The notes beneath the pieces were generated by a model. The model saw only the letters and a program-made list of their open reading frames with translations, was not told the origin of the DNA and made no database searches. The position numbers were made by a program, and so were the translations under genes. A DNA stretch of 64,000 bases from Przewalskia tangutica (lineage: Eukaryota; Streptophyta; Magnoliopsida; Solanales; Solanaceae): contig CM056725.1 of the NCBI GenBank assembly GCA_029844215.1, positions 29,542,485 through 29,606,484 of the forward strand, read 5' to 3'. Positions 34,050 through 44,268 of the stretch are shown here, piece by piece (the stretch's first letter is position 1; every line of letters begins with the position of its first letter).

Positions 34050-36779
34050 TGTCACGACCCGAACCCGGGCCCGTGACTGGTGCCTTACCCGGGCACCCAA
34101 GTAGACATACATCAGAGTAACCAGCGGAATATAAAACAAGGCATGAAACAATATGAAGTGAGAAACAGTGTGTCTGAGAAAAGTTATCTTTCGGCATATA
34201 TATATAAAAACTTGAACAGTTACATCCCTTTTACAAACCCTGCCCACAACAGTACTACAGACCTCTAAGAATGTATTACAACAATGGTGGGACAGGGCCC
34301 CGCCATACCCCTGAATGTAAGTACCTACAACGACAGGGGACTATACCAAAGATAAGCCTCTGGAGACACGGAGCTTCCCAAAACACTGAACTGTGACCCT
34401 ATGAGCGAGGATCAACAACTGGTGTACCTCTACCTGCGGCATGAACGCAGCCCCAAGGAGGTCGACAACGGTACCAAGTATGTGAAATGAAAATATCAGA
34501 AATGAAATCATAATAGTCTATATAAAATGTAAGACATATATGATAACCAATTTACGATACACGATATGTAAGCAAATATGTCAAGTCGTGACTCACGCCT
34601 TAAAGTCATCACTCAAATATAACCATGGGTCTCATGCCCACAATATCAATCATGCGGTGGAATTCCTTCCTCACCGCTAGCATTCATGATATAAAAGCAC
34701 CAAGGAATACACATGAACACCGGTCCCACTGTGTCATAATAAAACCGTGGGGTAAGTGCGAAGGTATAGCCGACTACTAAAACCCACGCACCAACAATGC
34801 TATAAAATCGTATCACGAGGTCTTTCTAGACCGCGCCACATGATCGGGCCGCCACTCGCCTCGGTATCAATGCGCGTCTAATCCTGGAACTTACCGCAGC
34901 TCCGCATAGGTCACACATAGGCCCGCATGAGTTATTCCTCGCATCGGGGGTAGCTAACCCGCGGCATCCTCCTGGACCCTCAAAGTCCGCATAGTCACAC
35001 AGACCGTATAGTCACACAGACCGCATGAGACACTCCTCGCATCGGGATAATACACCCGGAATGATCAATCCTGGAACTCCCGCAGCTCTGCATAGGTCAC
35101 ACAAACCCGCATGAGGTATTCCTCGCATCGGGGGCGGCTAACCCTCGAAATTTCAAGTCGAGTGTAAGTGATATAATAGCGAGACAACGCTTATCGTTAA
35201 ACAACATAAGCACAACAAGGGAACCCCCTTTACACAAACATTACAAGATACTAACACACGTAGCATCATAACATGTTTACTTATCAAACCAACAAGAAAG
35301 TATTACAAGGCTATCACAAACCAACATAGTCAAGTTATTCACACAAGGTACTTTCTATTTTATGTCAACAAGTTTGGGTTTTTATCCCCAAAGTACTTCA
35401 TACATTAACTCTTTAAAAATATATGTTTCTTTCACAAAAGGCACACGATACCCGTAGTATCAAAAGTAGAGTGACTATCTTTTTAAGTAAACCCAAACAA
35501 CTTCCCTACCTTCTTTTTGAACCAACTTAAGACAAAAGCATGCCTTCCTTTTTCAACGAAAACACTTCAAATTTTCAAGTCTTTGTCTTTTATAAATCAA
35601 GTCCTTACTTTGAACTTTTTAAGAAAATCAAAACTTGTTTATTAATGATCTTATTAAAGCAGTCATGATCTAGGAATGTAATACAATTTTGTCTTATCTT
35701 AGCTTCTATGCAGATGGGGGTTTCTACTGGTTTTAATAATACTTACTTAGTCGATACATTTTCCTTTATTAGCGCTGCAGTGGTTTGTTCGATACTTATT
35801 TCCCTTTTCCGAAATCAATACAAGGCTTTCATAAACAATTAAGTAAACCGTTCCTTTTATCTTTCTTAAGTCGTTATACCTAACTTCCCATAAAGCTAGC
35901 ATAACTCTTAAGCTTTTAAAACCAAGCATTACTCTTCTTTAAAAAACGATTCATACTTCTTTTGAAATACTTCAAGATTCTTATTATTTAAAACTCAAGT
36001 CAAAAGACATCGAAGTAAAACCACGTTCAGTTAACACACGTACGTCTACCGTACTATATATATTTTAAAATATCATGCTCAAGAGGATAGGAAGAATCAC
36101 ATACCTCCTCGGCGAAATCCACCTGCCAAGTCGAATATGTCGCGCGCAGAGTATCAACCTATAATAGTCAAATACGTCTATCAACGTCTAGACTACTCTG
36201 TAGAATATTCTAAGCAGAAGGTTCTTACTTACGGAAAATTGGGCAAAGACTTCCTACCACAACTACTTCACGCTCATCAGAAATACAAATTCCCTATGTA
36301 ATTACAGTTCAATTCTCTTCTTTTATACCATCCTTCTATAAATTTTATACTTAATTCTAAACTACTACGATATGTAATCTCCAATTACAATAGAAGGACA
36401 AAGATATTTACCTCGATAAGCCCAAAATTATCCAAGATTAAAGTCGATCCTGAGCAAGGTTTAGCTCCTATTCTGTACGCTCCAATTCGCTCCAAGAAAC
36501 CCTTAGAAGTTCTATACAACTTCTACATAATACTTCAACCAACAATGAAGATTTTCCTAGGGTTTCGTTTTGTGACTAATGGATATAAAGTAGTATTTCT
36601 GGGCTTTTAGTATAGAGGTAACTTTGGAATACTACAAGGTATTTGGCTAAGGTATTTTGGAATAGTAACAATACTTGGAGAATATTTGTCTACCAAAGGG
36701 GGTGTTCAACTAAAGGGGGGGAGGATTTTAATAATTGGAAATTTTTTTTTGGATGAAGAAGTATTGCACAAGAGGGGGG

Positions 36780-36787
36780 TATTTATA
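36780..36787 (-). promoter_or_regulatory. TATA box of the E 3' LTR
   Basis: Minus-strand TATAAATA followed by CCCCCC and CTTCTTCATCCA, as in C. Equivalents: 42895-42902, 48691-48698, 54527-54534, 57894-57901 and 63901-63908, all minus strand. Confidence 0.72.
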
Positions 36788-37065
36788 GAACCACCAAGGG
36801 CCAAGATTAGAACAAATGGAGGGTGAAGATTTGGATCCATGTGAAGAATGAGGTCTTCCAACCAAGTGTCCACCACAATGTTGGGACATATGTCCACCAC
36901 AACCTTGGGACATATGTCCCCCACAACAAAGAGCCATGTGGCCTTCCACTAGCACCAAAAAAACGCCCACTACCTACTCCCACTCACCCAAAGAAATATC
37001 TTCCAAGACTTGACCATTTGACTTGTCCACTAGCCCAACATTTTCGTCCAACCCATTCCAACTAA

Positions 37066-37083
37066 GGGTGACACATGTCGCCC
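37066..37083. promoter_or_regulatory. Palindromic LTR site, E type (3' LTR)
   Basis: GGGTGACACATGTCGCCC followed by TCCTATTGGTCC, which holds a reverse CCAAT box. The 5' LTR copy is at 43173-43190. Confidence 0.6.
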
Positions 37084-37272
37084 TCCTATTGGTCCAAAAT
37101 ATTTCGTCTCCGAAAAATCCGTGTCGGTTAAAATATTAAAAGCGTAGAATTTCCTTCACAAGGTTCTAATCTTTTCCGTTGAAAGTTCACAATTTCATCC
37201 TTAACCTAATTAGGGTTTGTACAAATGTACGTACGTCCTCACATACATACTCTGGAAATACGGGGTATAACA

Positions 37273-37309
37273 TTCTCCCCTCCTTAGAAACATTCGTCCC
37301 GAATGTTCC
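37273..37309 (-). other. Polypurine tract and pre-PPT hairpin of element E
   Basis: Minus-strand CTAAGGAGGGGAGAA abuts the LTR. AACATTCGGGACGAATGTT forms the stem-loop at 37287-37309. Confidence 0.82.
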
Positions 37310-37574
37310 TTCTCAAGACAGATAACGATAAAGTTCCTCATAACTTAAACAGTTTGCAAATGCCACACATGGCCACAATACAACACGCGCAAATACTTAA
37401 ATCCAAGTCCACAAGGAATCACCTCTAGCACCAGAAAAGCTCCCACCCAAGGTCTAAAAGATATTCCCTTCGCACCTTTACTTCACAAAAGTAATGATCA
37501 CTTCTATTCTCTTACTCTTCGTACCCTCCTCGTACACTCGAACACTTCCTAAATAAACTTACCACCTTCCTGTT
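37310..37574 (-). other. 3' UTR of element E
   Basis: It carries the reverse complement of C's 3' UTR (GATAACGATAAAGTTCCTCA, TTTGCAAATGCCACACATGG). G and H keep diverged forms (49140-49430 and 58345-58700). No coding signal. Confidence 0.6.
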
Positions 37575-38375
37575 ATTGCTTCAGTTTCCAAAATCTCGGG
37601 GTTACTATCTCCAACTTGGTCATTATTAACTGGGAATACTCTGGATGGATCTCCGATACTTTTCCGAACATAGCAACATGAAAGACCGGACGTACTGCCT
37701 CCTACGTCGGATGACAAAGCTAACTTATAGGCAACCTGGCCTATTCTCCAAATGATCCAAAACGCCAAAGTACCTCGCTAAGTTTCCTCGCTTCCAAATC
37801 TCGTCACGCCCTTCCGGGGTGGTACCTTCAAGAAAACCCACCGTCAACCTGAACTCCAAGTGTCGACGCCGATTATCCGCACGACTTCTGTTGACTCTGA
37901 GCTGCCAATAACCTCTCCTGGATAAGCTTCACCCTATCCACATCCTGCTGAATCAAGTATGAACCAACTATCTGAACCTTGCCAACATCGAACCAATCGA
38001 CTGGCAACCTACCCTTACGCCCATACCCGGCTTCATAAGGCGACATCCGAATACTGAAATGGTAGCTATTATAATACTCACTCAATAAGAGGCGAATAAT
38101 CCTTACAGCTACCTCTGAAATCAAAAACACCGGCCCGAGGGTGAATGCAATACTGAGACTCACCTGAGTTCCTAACCTTGCCTGGTAAAACCTCCATAAA
38201 AAGAAATAGCCGTAAACTGGGCTCCACTGCCTGTCATAAAGTAAAAGTAGGAACCCCGTGCAGTCTTACAACCTTCCTGATATATAACATCTCGCATAAC
38301 CCTCTGCCGAGTAAACAGTTCTGACTGAAAGATAAGATGGGCTGACCTCATCGGCCCTACTACTGGTCGAACGCA
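37575..38375 (-). pseudogene. C-terminal integrase remnant of element E
   Basis: From the N-terminal side on the minus strand: SVRTVYSAEGYAR (38320-38280), a VRLHGVPT-like stretch, SLSIAF, then FDFRGS, YYNSYHFSIRMSPYEAGYGR, VDWFDVGKVQIVG and DVDRVKLIQERLLAAQSQQK (37873-38163). GQVAYKLALSSDVGG and GDPSRVFPV (37559-37768) follow in another frame. Between the AFHP-like and FDFRGS segments the HPQTDGQAERT part, holding the catalytic Glu, is missing. The same gap exists in G and H. Reverse transcriptase, RNase H and the first half of integrase are absent, as is the chromodomain. It cannot be an active integrase. Confidence 0.8.
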
Positions 38376-38940
38376 TCCACGAACTCGTACGATGGTTAAC
38401 TAAACTTGGGTCTAACACCCTCGTGACCCTATCACAAAGTGGGACCACCACAATTTTTCCTTACTTCAAACCGGGTTGCGGGTTGACCCACAATCTGGCC
38501 TCAACCCGACCCATTTATCGCGCCAAGCTCTTGTTTCCCGATCCGGAACAATCTCACCATCGAGTCACGAAAACCTAGTGGTCTTCTTAGCTCAACTACC
38601 CTTTTTCATTTCACACTACTCAGGGACTTATCACACAAACATATCTCACGTATACTATGCACTCCGATAAGGGTCAAACATAAAAATAAATCTTTTACTC
38701 AAGATGACCTTGCCTCTAAGGTCTCCACGTATAAAACTCTAAGGCTCACACTTTCCCTATCCCCAATCTTACCCTTTTACCTAACCATGATTGCTAATCA
38801 CAATTAACATAATGCTATCTGAACATAACACTTAAAATATACTCATCTTATCACACATACTAATCTCTAGAGGGTTAAGGATATACCAGATTCATCGCTT
38901 CACTCCCCTTTGTCGTTCTAATCAATCTCGCCTGTCATGA
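38376..38940 (-). other. Non-coding stuffer between gag and integrase remnants (E)
   Basis: It joins the gag end directly to mid-integrase. It holds CCTCGTGACCCTATCACA, GCGGGTTGACCC and CCTCAACCCGACCC, then AGATGACCTTGCCTC. G (50201-50770) and H (59436-59990) have the same block in the same place, and part of it occurs in B (16980-17120). No protein similarity seen. Confidence 0.65.
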
Positions 38941-39876
38941 TAGCTAGGGGCGTGATGAACTAGCCACCGATCTCGGTGAGTCTCTACATCCGCGCCACCT
39001 GCGGTCGGACAATTTCGCAAATGGCCCGCTGGCCGCAAGCATAACAAGCCGTCGAAGTACGACACTCCCACAATGACACCTACCACAACGGCCACACCGA
39101 GCGGGCCTCCTCGCTAACACCCCTTCCTCTCCGAACCACCGAATCAAGAATCGACCGTAGGCCGAGTCCTCCTACTGCATCCTCCTACTTGAACATTCTT
39201 TCGTCACACGGCCCCGACGGCCGCAGTAAAACAAGCACCAACAAAAAGACGACATTCCCGGATGACGCGCCACACCGCGTGAACACCGAGGGAAAATCAA
39301 TCCGGCCGGGCCGAACCTACGTGTATCGTGAACCGAAGCCCCGAGCTCGACCAACTCCTGCATACCCCGAACGTCCCGAACCCCGCGAGACCACTGCATC
39401 GGGCGGAGGCGCATATCGATCTGGCTGAGGCGATTCGTCTCGAAAGTTACCAAAGGACCTCGCCGACCGCCTCTTCTCGCTGGTCTTGGTTAACCCGTCG
39501 ATCCTTACGCTTTCGACTGCGCATAAGCCCGCACGCAGCCACGCTCAAGCTCGATCAAGAGCTACTCTTGCACAACCTCCTTTAGATAATCATCAAGGCC
39601 CGCGATAAATCGATACATAATATACTCTACGGTTGCTAAATCCCTAGCTAGTAATGTGGTCGCCTTTGCAATACATACTTTGCCATCGGGTCGCGAAGGT
39701 CCAGATATCATGGTCGCAGAGGAATCGCCGCCTGTGCTAAACTTTCTTTGGGCCGCGACGAGCGTAACTCCCGAATGAACCACCACCTCGGTGATGATTG
39801 GGCACGTGCCCTCGTAACCCTCTCTGTTTACTCGCAGCCTCTCTACGCCTTGCCATTCTGCCCGGTTGCGCGGCAT
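38941..39876 (-). pseudogene. gag: Degenerate gag of element E with two nucleocapsid regions
   Basis: The start at 39876 gives MPRNRAEWQG; G and H also begin MPR. The usual gag core (LASYRLRD type) is not visible; instead the frame 39876-39562 ends IAGLDDYLKEVVQE. A Cys-rich stretch CWCLFYCGRRGRVTKEC (39172-39453) looks like a zinc knuckle whose His is replaced by Arg. A second, A-like pair follows at 38944-39147: CGRCGRCHCG, then remains of a CYACGQ-AH--NCP knuckle in another frame. G and H appear to have only the first. The gene is broken and probably of mixed origin. Confidence 0.62.
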
Positions 39877-40075
39877 GAGGCATAACTGGTAAGGGAAAGA
39901 AATATGTTAGAGGGGTCCAACTTATAACACAGCTCTAAGGCACGATCTCAGAGTGAGAAGAGTGGAAACCAATCCTAGATATCCTATAGCCTCCTGATTA
40001 TTGGTGTGGTGCACAACACACCGATAATCAAGACTCTACTAGATACGGTCTGTAGACACCTTCCGAGGATTAACT
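39877..40075 (-). other. 5' leader of element E
   Basis: About 200 bases between the primer site and gag, with the inverted pair TTGGTGTGGTGCACAACACA / CACCGATAATC also seen in the other leaders. Possibly part of a packaging structure. Confidence 0.4.
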
Positions 40076-40087
40076 GCTCTGATACCA
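40076..40087 (-). other. Primer-binding site of element E (intact)
   Basis: Plus-strand GCTCTGATACCA is a perfect 12-base complement of TGGTATCAGAGC, the initiator Met-tRNA site. CTTT separates it from the LTR start at 40092. Confidence 0.93.
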
Positions 40088-40091
40088 CTTT

Positions 40092-43000
40092 TGTCACGAC
40101 CCGAACCCGGGCCCGTGACTGGTGCCTTACCCGGGCACCCAAGTAGACATACATCAGAGTAACCAGCGGAATATAAAACAAGACATGAAACAATATGAAG
40201 TGAGAAACAGTTTATCTGAGAAAAGTTGTCTTTCGACATATATATATAAAAACTTGAACAGTTACATCCCTTTTACAAACCCTGCCCACAACAGTACTAC
40301 AGACCTCTAAGAATGTATTACAACAATGGCGAGACAGGGCCCCGCCATACCCCTGAATGTAAGTACCTACAACGACAGGGGACTATACCAAAGATAAGCC
40401 TCCGGAGACACGAAGCTTCCCAAAACGCTGAACTGTGACCCTATGAGCGAGGATCAACAACTGGTGTACCTCTACCTGCGGCATGAACGCAGCCCCCCGA
40501 AGGAGGTCGATAACAGTACCAAGTATGTGAAATCAAAATATCAGAAATGAAATCATAATAGTCTATATAAAACAGAAGACATATATGATAACCAATTTAC
40601 GATACACAATATGTAAGCAGCCATGTCAAGTCAGGGACTCACGCCATTAAAGTCATCACTCAAATATAACCATGGGTCTCATGCCCACAATATCAATCAT
40701 GCCCGTGGAATTCCTTCCTCACTGCCGGCAGTCCATGATATAAAAGCACCAAGGAATACACATGAACACCAGGTCCCACCTATGTCATAATAAAACCGTA
40801 CGGGGTAAGTGCGAAGGCATAGCCGACTACTAAAACCCACAGTACCAATAATGCTATAAACCTGTATCACGAGGTCTTTCTAGACCGCGCCACATGATCG
40901 GCGACCACTCGCCTCGGTATCAATGCGCGTCTAATCTCGAACATACCGCACTCCGCGATAAAGCCACACATAGGCCCGCATGAGGTATTCCTCACATCGG
41001 GGGTAGCTAACCCGCGGCATCCTCCTGGACCCTCAAAGTCCGCATAGTCACACAGACCGCATAGTCACACAGACCGCATGAGACACTCCCCGCATCGGGA
41101 TAATACACCCAGAATGATCAATCCTGAAACTCCCGCAGCTCCGCATAGGTCACACAGACCCGCATGAGGTATTCCTCGCATCGGGGGCGGCTAACCCTCA
41201 GAATTTCAAGTCAGGGGTGTAAGTGATATAATAGCAATACAACGGCTTATCGTTAAACAACATAAGCACAACAAGGGAACCCCCTTTACACAAACGTTAC
41301 AAGATACTAACACACGTAGCATCATAACATGTTTACTTATCAAACCAACAAGAAATTATTACAAGGCTATCACAAACCAACATAGTCAAGGTATTCACAC
41401 AAGGTACTTTCTATTTTATGTCAACAAGTTCGGGTTTTTATCCCCAAAGTACTTCATACATTAACTCTTTAAAAAGATCCGTTTCTTTCACAAAAGGCAC
41501 ACGATACCCGTAGTATCAAAAGTAGAGTGACTATCTTTTTAAGTAAACCCAAACAACTTCCCTACCTTCTTTTTGAACCAACTTAAGAAAAAAGCATGCC
41601 TTCCTTTTTCAACGAAAACACTTCAAATTTTCAAGTCTTTGTCTTTTATAAATCAAGTCCTTTCTTTGAACTTTTTAAGAAAATCAAAACTTGTTTATTA
41701 ATGATCTTATTAAAGCAGTCATGATCTAGGAAATGTAATACAATTTTGTCTTATCTTAGCTTCTATGCAGATGGGGGTTTCTACTGGTTTTAATAATACT
41801 TACTTAGTCGATACATTTTCCTTTATTAGCGCTGCAGTGGTTTGTTCGATACTTATTTCCCTTTTCCGAAATCAATACAAGGCTTTCATAAACAATTAAG
41901 TAAATCGTTCCTTTTATCTTTCTGAAGTCGTTATACCTAACTTCCCATAAAGCTAGCATAACTCTTAAGCTTTTAAAACCAAGTATTACTCTTCTTTCAA
42001 AAACGATTCATACTTCTTTTGAAATACTTCAAGATTCTTATTATTTAAAACTCAAGTCAAAAGACATCGAAGTAAAACCACGTTCATTTAACACACGTAC
42101 ATCTACCGTACTATATATATTTTAAAATATCATGCTTAAGAGGATAGGAAGAATCACATACCTCCTCGGCGAAATCCACCTGCCAAGTCGAATATGTCGC
42201 GCGCAGAGTATCAACCTATAATAGTCAAATACGTTTATCAACGTCTAGACTACTCTGTAGAATATTCTAAGCAGAAGGTTCTTACTTCTACGGAAAATTG
42301 GGCAACACTTCCCTACCCACAAACATTTCAAGTCTCAGAATACAAATTCCCATGTAATTACAGTTCAATTCTCTTCTTTTATACCATCCTTCTATAAATT
42401 TTATACTTAATTCTAAACTACTACGATATGTAATCTCCAATTACAATAGAAGGACAAAGATATTTACCTCGATAAGCCCAAAATTATCCAAGATTAAAGT
42501 CGATCCTGAGCAAGGTTTAGCTCATATTCTGTACGCTCCAATTCGCTCCAAGAAACCCTTAGAAGTTCTATACAACTTCTACATAATACTTCAACCAACA
42601 ATGAAGATTTTCCTAGGGTTTCGTTTTGTGACTAATGGATATAAAGTAGTATTTCTGGGCTTTTAGTATAGAGGTAACTTTGGAATACTACAAGGTATTT
42701 GGCTAAGGTATTTTGGAATAGTAACAATACTTGGAGAATATTTTTCTACCAAAGGGGAGGGGGGGTGTGTTGCGGACGAAAGCTACTAAGAGGGGGGGGG
42801 AAGTTTGGACGAGAACTTCAACTAAAGGGGGGGGGGAGGATTTTAAGACTTGGAAATTGTTTTGTGGATGAAGAAGTCTTGCACAAGAGGGGGGTATTTA
42901 TAGAACCACCAAGGGCCAAGATTAGAACAAATGGAGGGTGAAGATTTGGATCCATGTGAAGAATGAGGTCTTCCAACCAAGTGTCCACCACAATGTTGGG

Positions 43001-43346
43001 ACATATGTCCACCACAACCTTGGGACATATGTCCCCCACAACAATGAGCCTTCCACTAGCACCAAAAAAACGTCCACTACCTACTCCCACTCACCCAAAG
43101 AAATATCTTCCAAGACTTGAACATTTGACTTGTCCACTAGCCCAACATTTTCGTCCAACCCATGCCAACTAAGGGTGACACATGTCGCCCTCCTATTGGT
43201 CCAAAATATTTCGTCTCTTGGAAAAAATCTGTAATCGGTTAAAATATTAAAAACGTAGAATTTCCTTCACAAGGTTCGGAATCTTTTCCGTTGAAAGTTC
43301 ACAATTTCATCCTTAACCTAATTAGGGTTTGTACAAATGTACGTAC
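40092..43346 (-). mobile_element. 5' LTR of element E, right end cut by LTR F
   Basis: It matches 34050-37240 very closely. It stops at ACGTAC where LTR F begins, about 30 bases short of the LTR end; the rest must lie beyond the window. It has most CTG/CAG positions intact. The G-rich stretch 42753-42840 is longer than in the 3' LTR. Confidence 0.9.
43173..43190. promoter_or_regulatory. Palindromic LTR site, E type (5' LTR)
   Basis: GGGTGACACATGTCGCCC then TCCTATTGGTCC, identical to 37066-37083. Confidence 0.6.
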
Positions 43347-43827
43347 TGTTACACCCCAAAAAAAAAATTCAAGAGGTTAAGTTAAGAACGTACGAGTGAA
43401 TATAAGATTTGGATTTGGAAAGTTAGGTTGGCAAAAAGGTTGTGGGCAGATTTTCAGCCAACTTTGGAGCGGTATATCTCCTAGTGCGTTAGGAGTTTTG
43501 ATGAGTTTTAAAAGACTGGGATGAAGGTTGTTGAGTCTAGTTTCCAACGCAACAAACCACTCGTCGTTTGGACATCGGGGTAGGAAGTTACGGGCGTTAG
43601 AAGTTCTATGGGCTGACGCAGAGGACAGATCTTCCCAAAGAGTGTCGCATGGCCGCGCGCTGCCGCAGGGTCGCGCGCCGATATTTCCGAAAGTCCTTTG
43701 AGGTTGCAGCCGCGCGCGAATCTGGTCGCGATGCCGAATGCAGGAAATTCTCGAGTGGCGGCGCCAAGGCGGGATTTTTGACGCGGTAAGGGGCGAAAAA
43801 CAGGGGATATTTTGATAAAAGGCCTAT

Positions 43828-43851
43828 GGGAGGGTGACAAGTGTCCCTCCC
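43828..43851. promoter_or_regulatory. Palindromic LTR site, F type
   Basis: Half sites GGGAGGGTGACA and AGTGTCCCTCCC face each other. It lies about 410 bases before the TATA box of LTR F. Confidence 0.6.
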
Positions 43852-44259
43852 ATCTTTTGACCAAATGAGGGTCTTATTTTAGGGCCAAGTCTTCAAGACT
43901 TGACCATTTTGCAAGGGTTTCCCCAAAAGAAAAATCCCTCTTCTCTCTCTCAAATTGATGAACCCCGGTGAGATTTTTGGAAGGGCTTCAAGAAGGAAAA
44001 GTGTTGGCACGCTTGTAGAGGACTCTTGTGAGTAATTTTGAAGTGAAGAAGATTTCGGAAAGAGAGCTTCTTGAGGTAAAATCTCCTCCTTCTTGTATAT
44101 TTGAAGATTTCAAGTTATAGTAGTTAAGAAATGAGCCTGAGGCTGTTATATTTAAAGCTTGAAAAGATTGGGGTGGTGTCGACTTGTGAAAACCGAAATG
44201 GGCATGTTAGCCACTCATATTGTAATCAATTCGGTTGCTAGCTAGAAATCGTTACATGT

Positions 44260-44268
44260 TATAAATAG
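44260..44268 (+). promoter_or_regulatory. TATA box of LTR F
   Basis: TATAAATAG followed by GAGGG. Confidence 0.6.

Larger units (their letters stand above)
34050..37272 (-). mobile_element. 3' LTR of element E, complete
   Basis: A 3223-base LTR. Plus-strand ends are TGTCACGACCCGAACCCGG and GGAAATACGGGGTATAACA, the mirror of C's LTR ends. It contains the palindromic site (37066-37083), TATA box (36780-36787), subrepeats (34890-35150) and donor-like sites (36091-36108, 36408-36415). Compared with E's 5' LTR it lacks about 60 bases between G runs near 36698. Confidence 0.9.
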
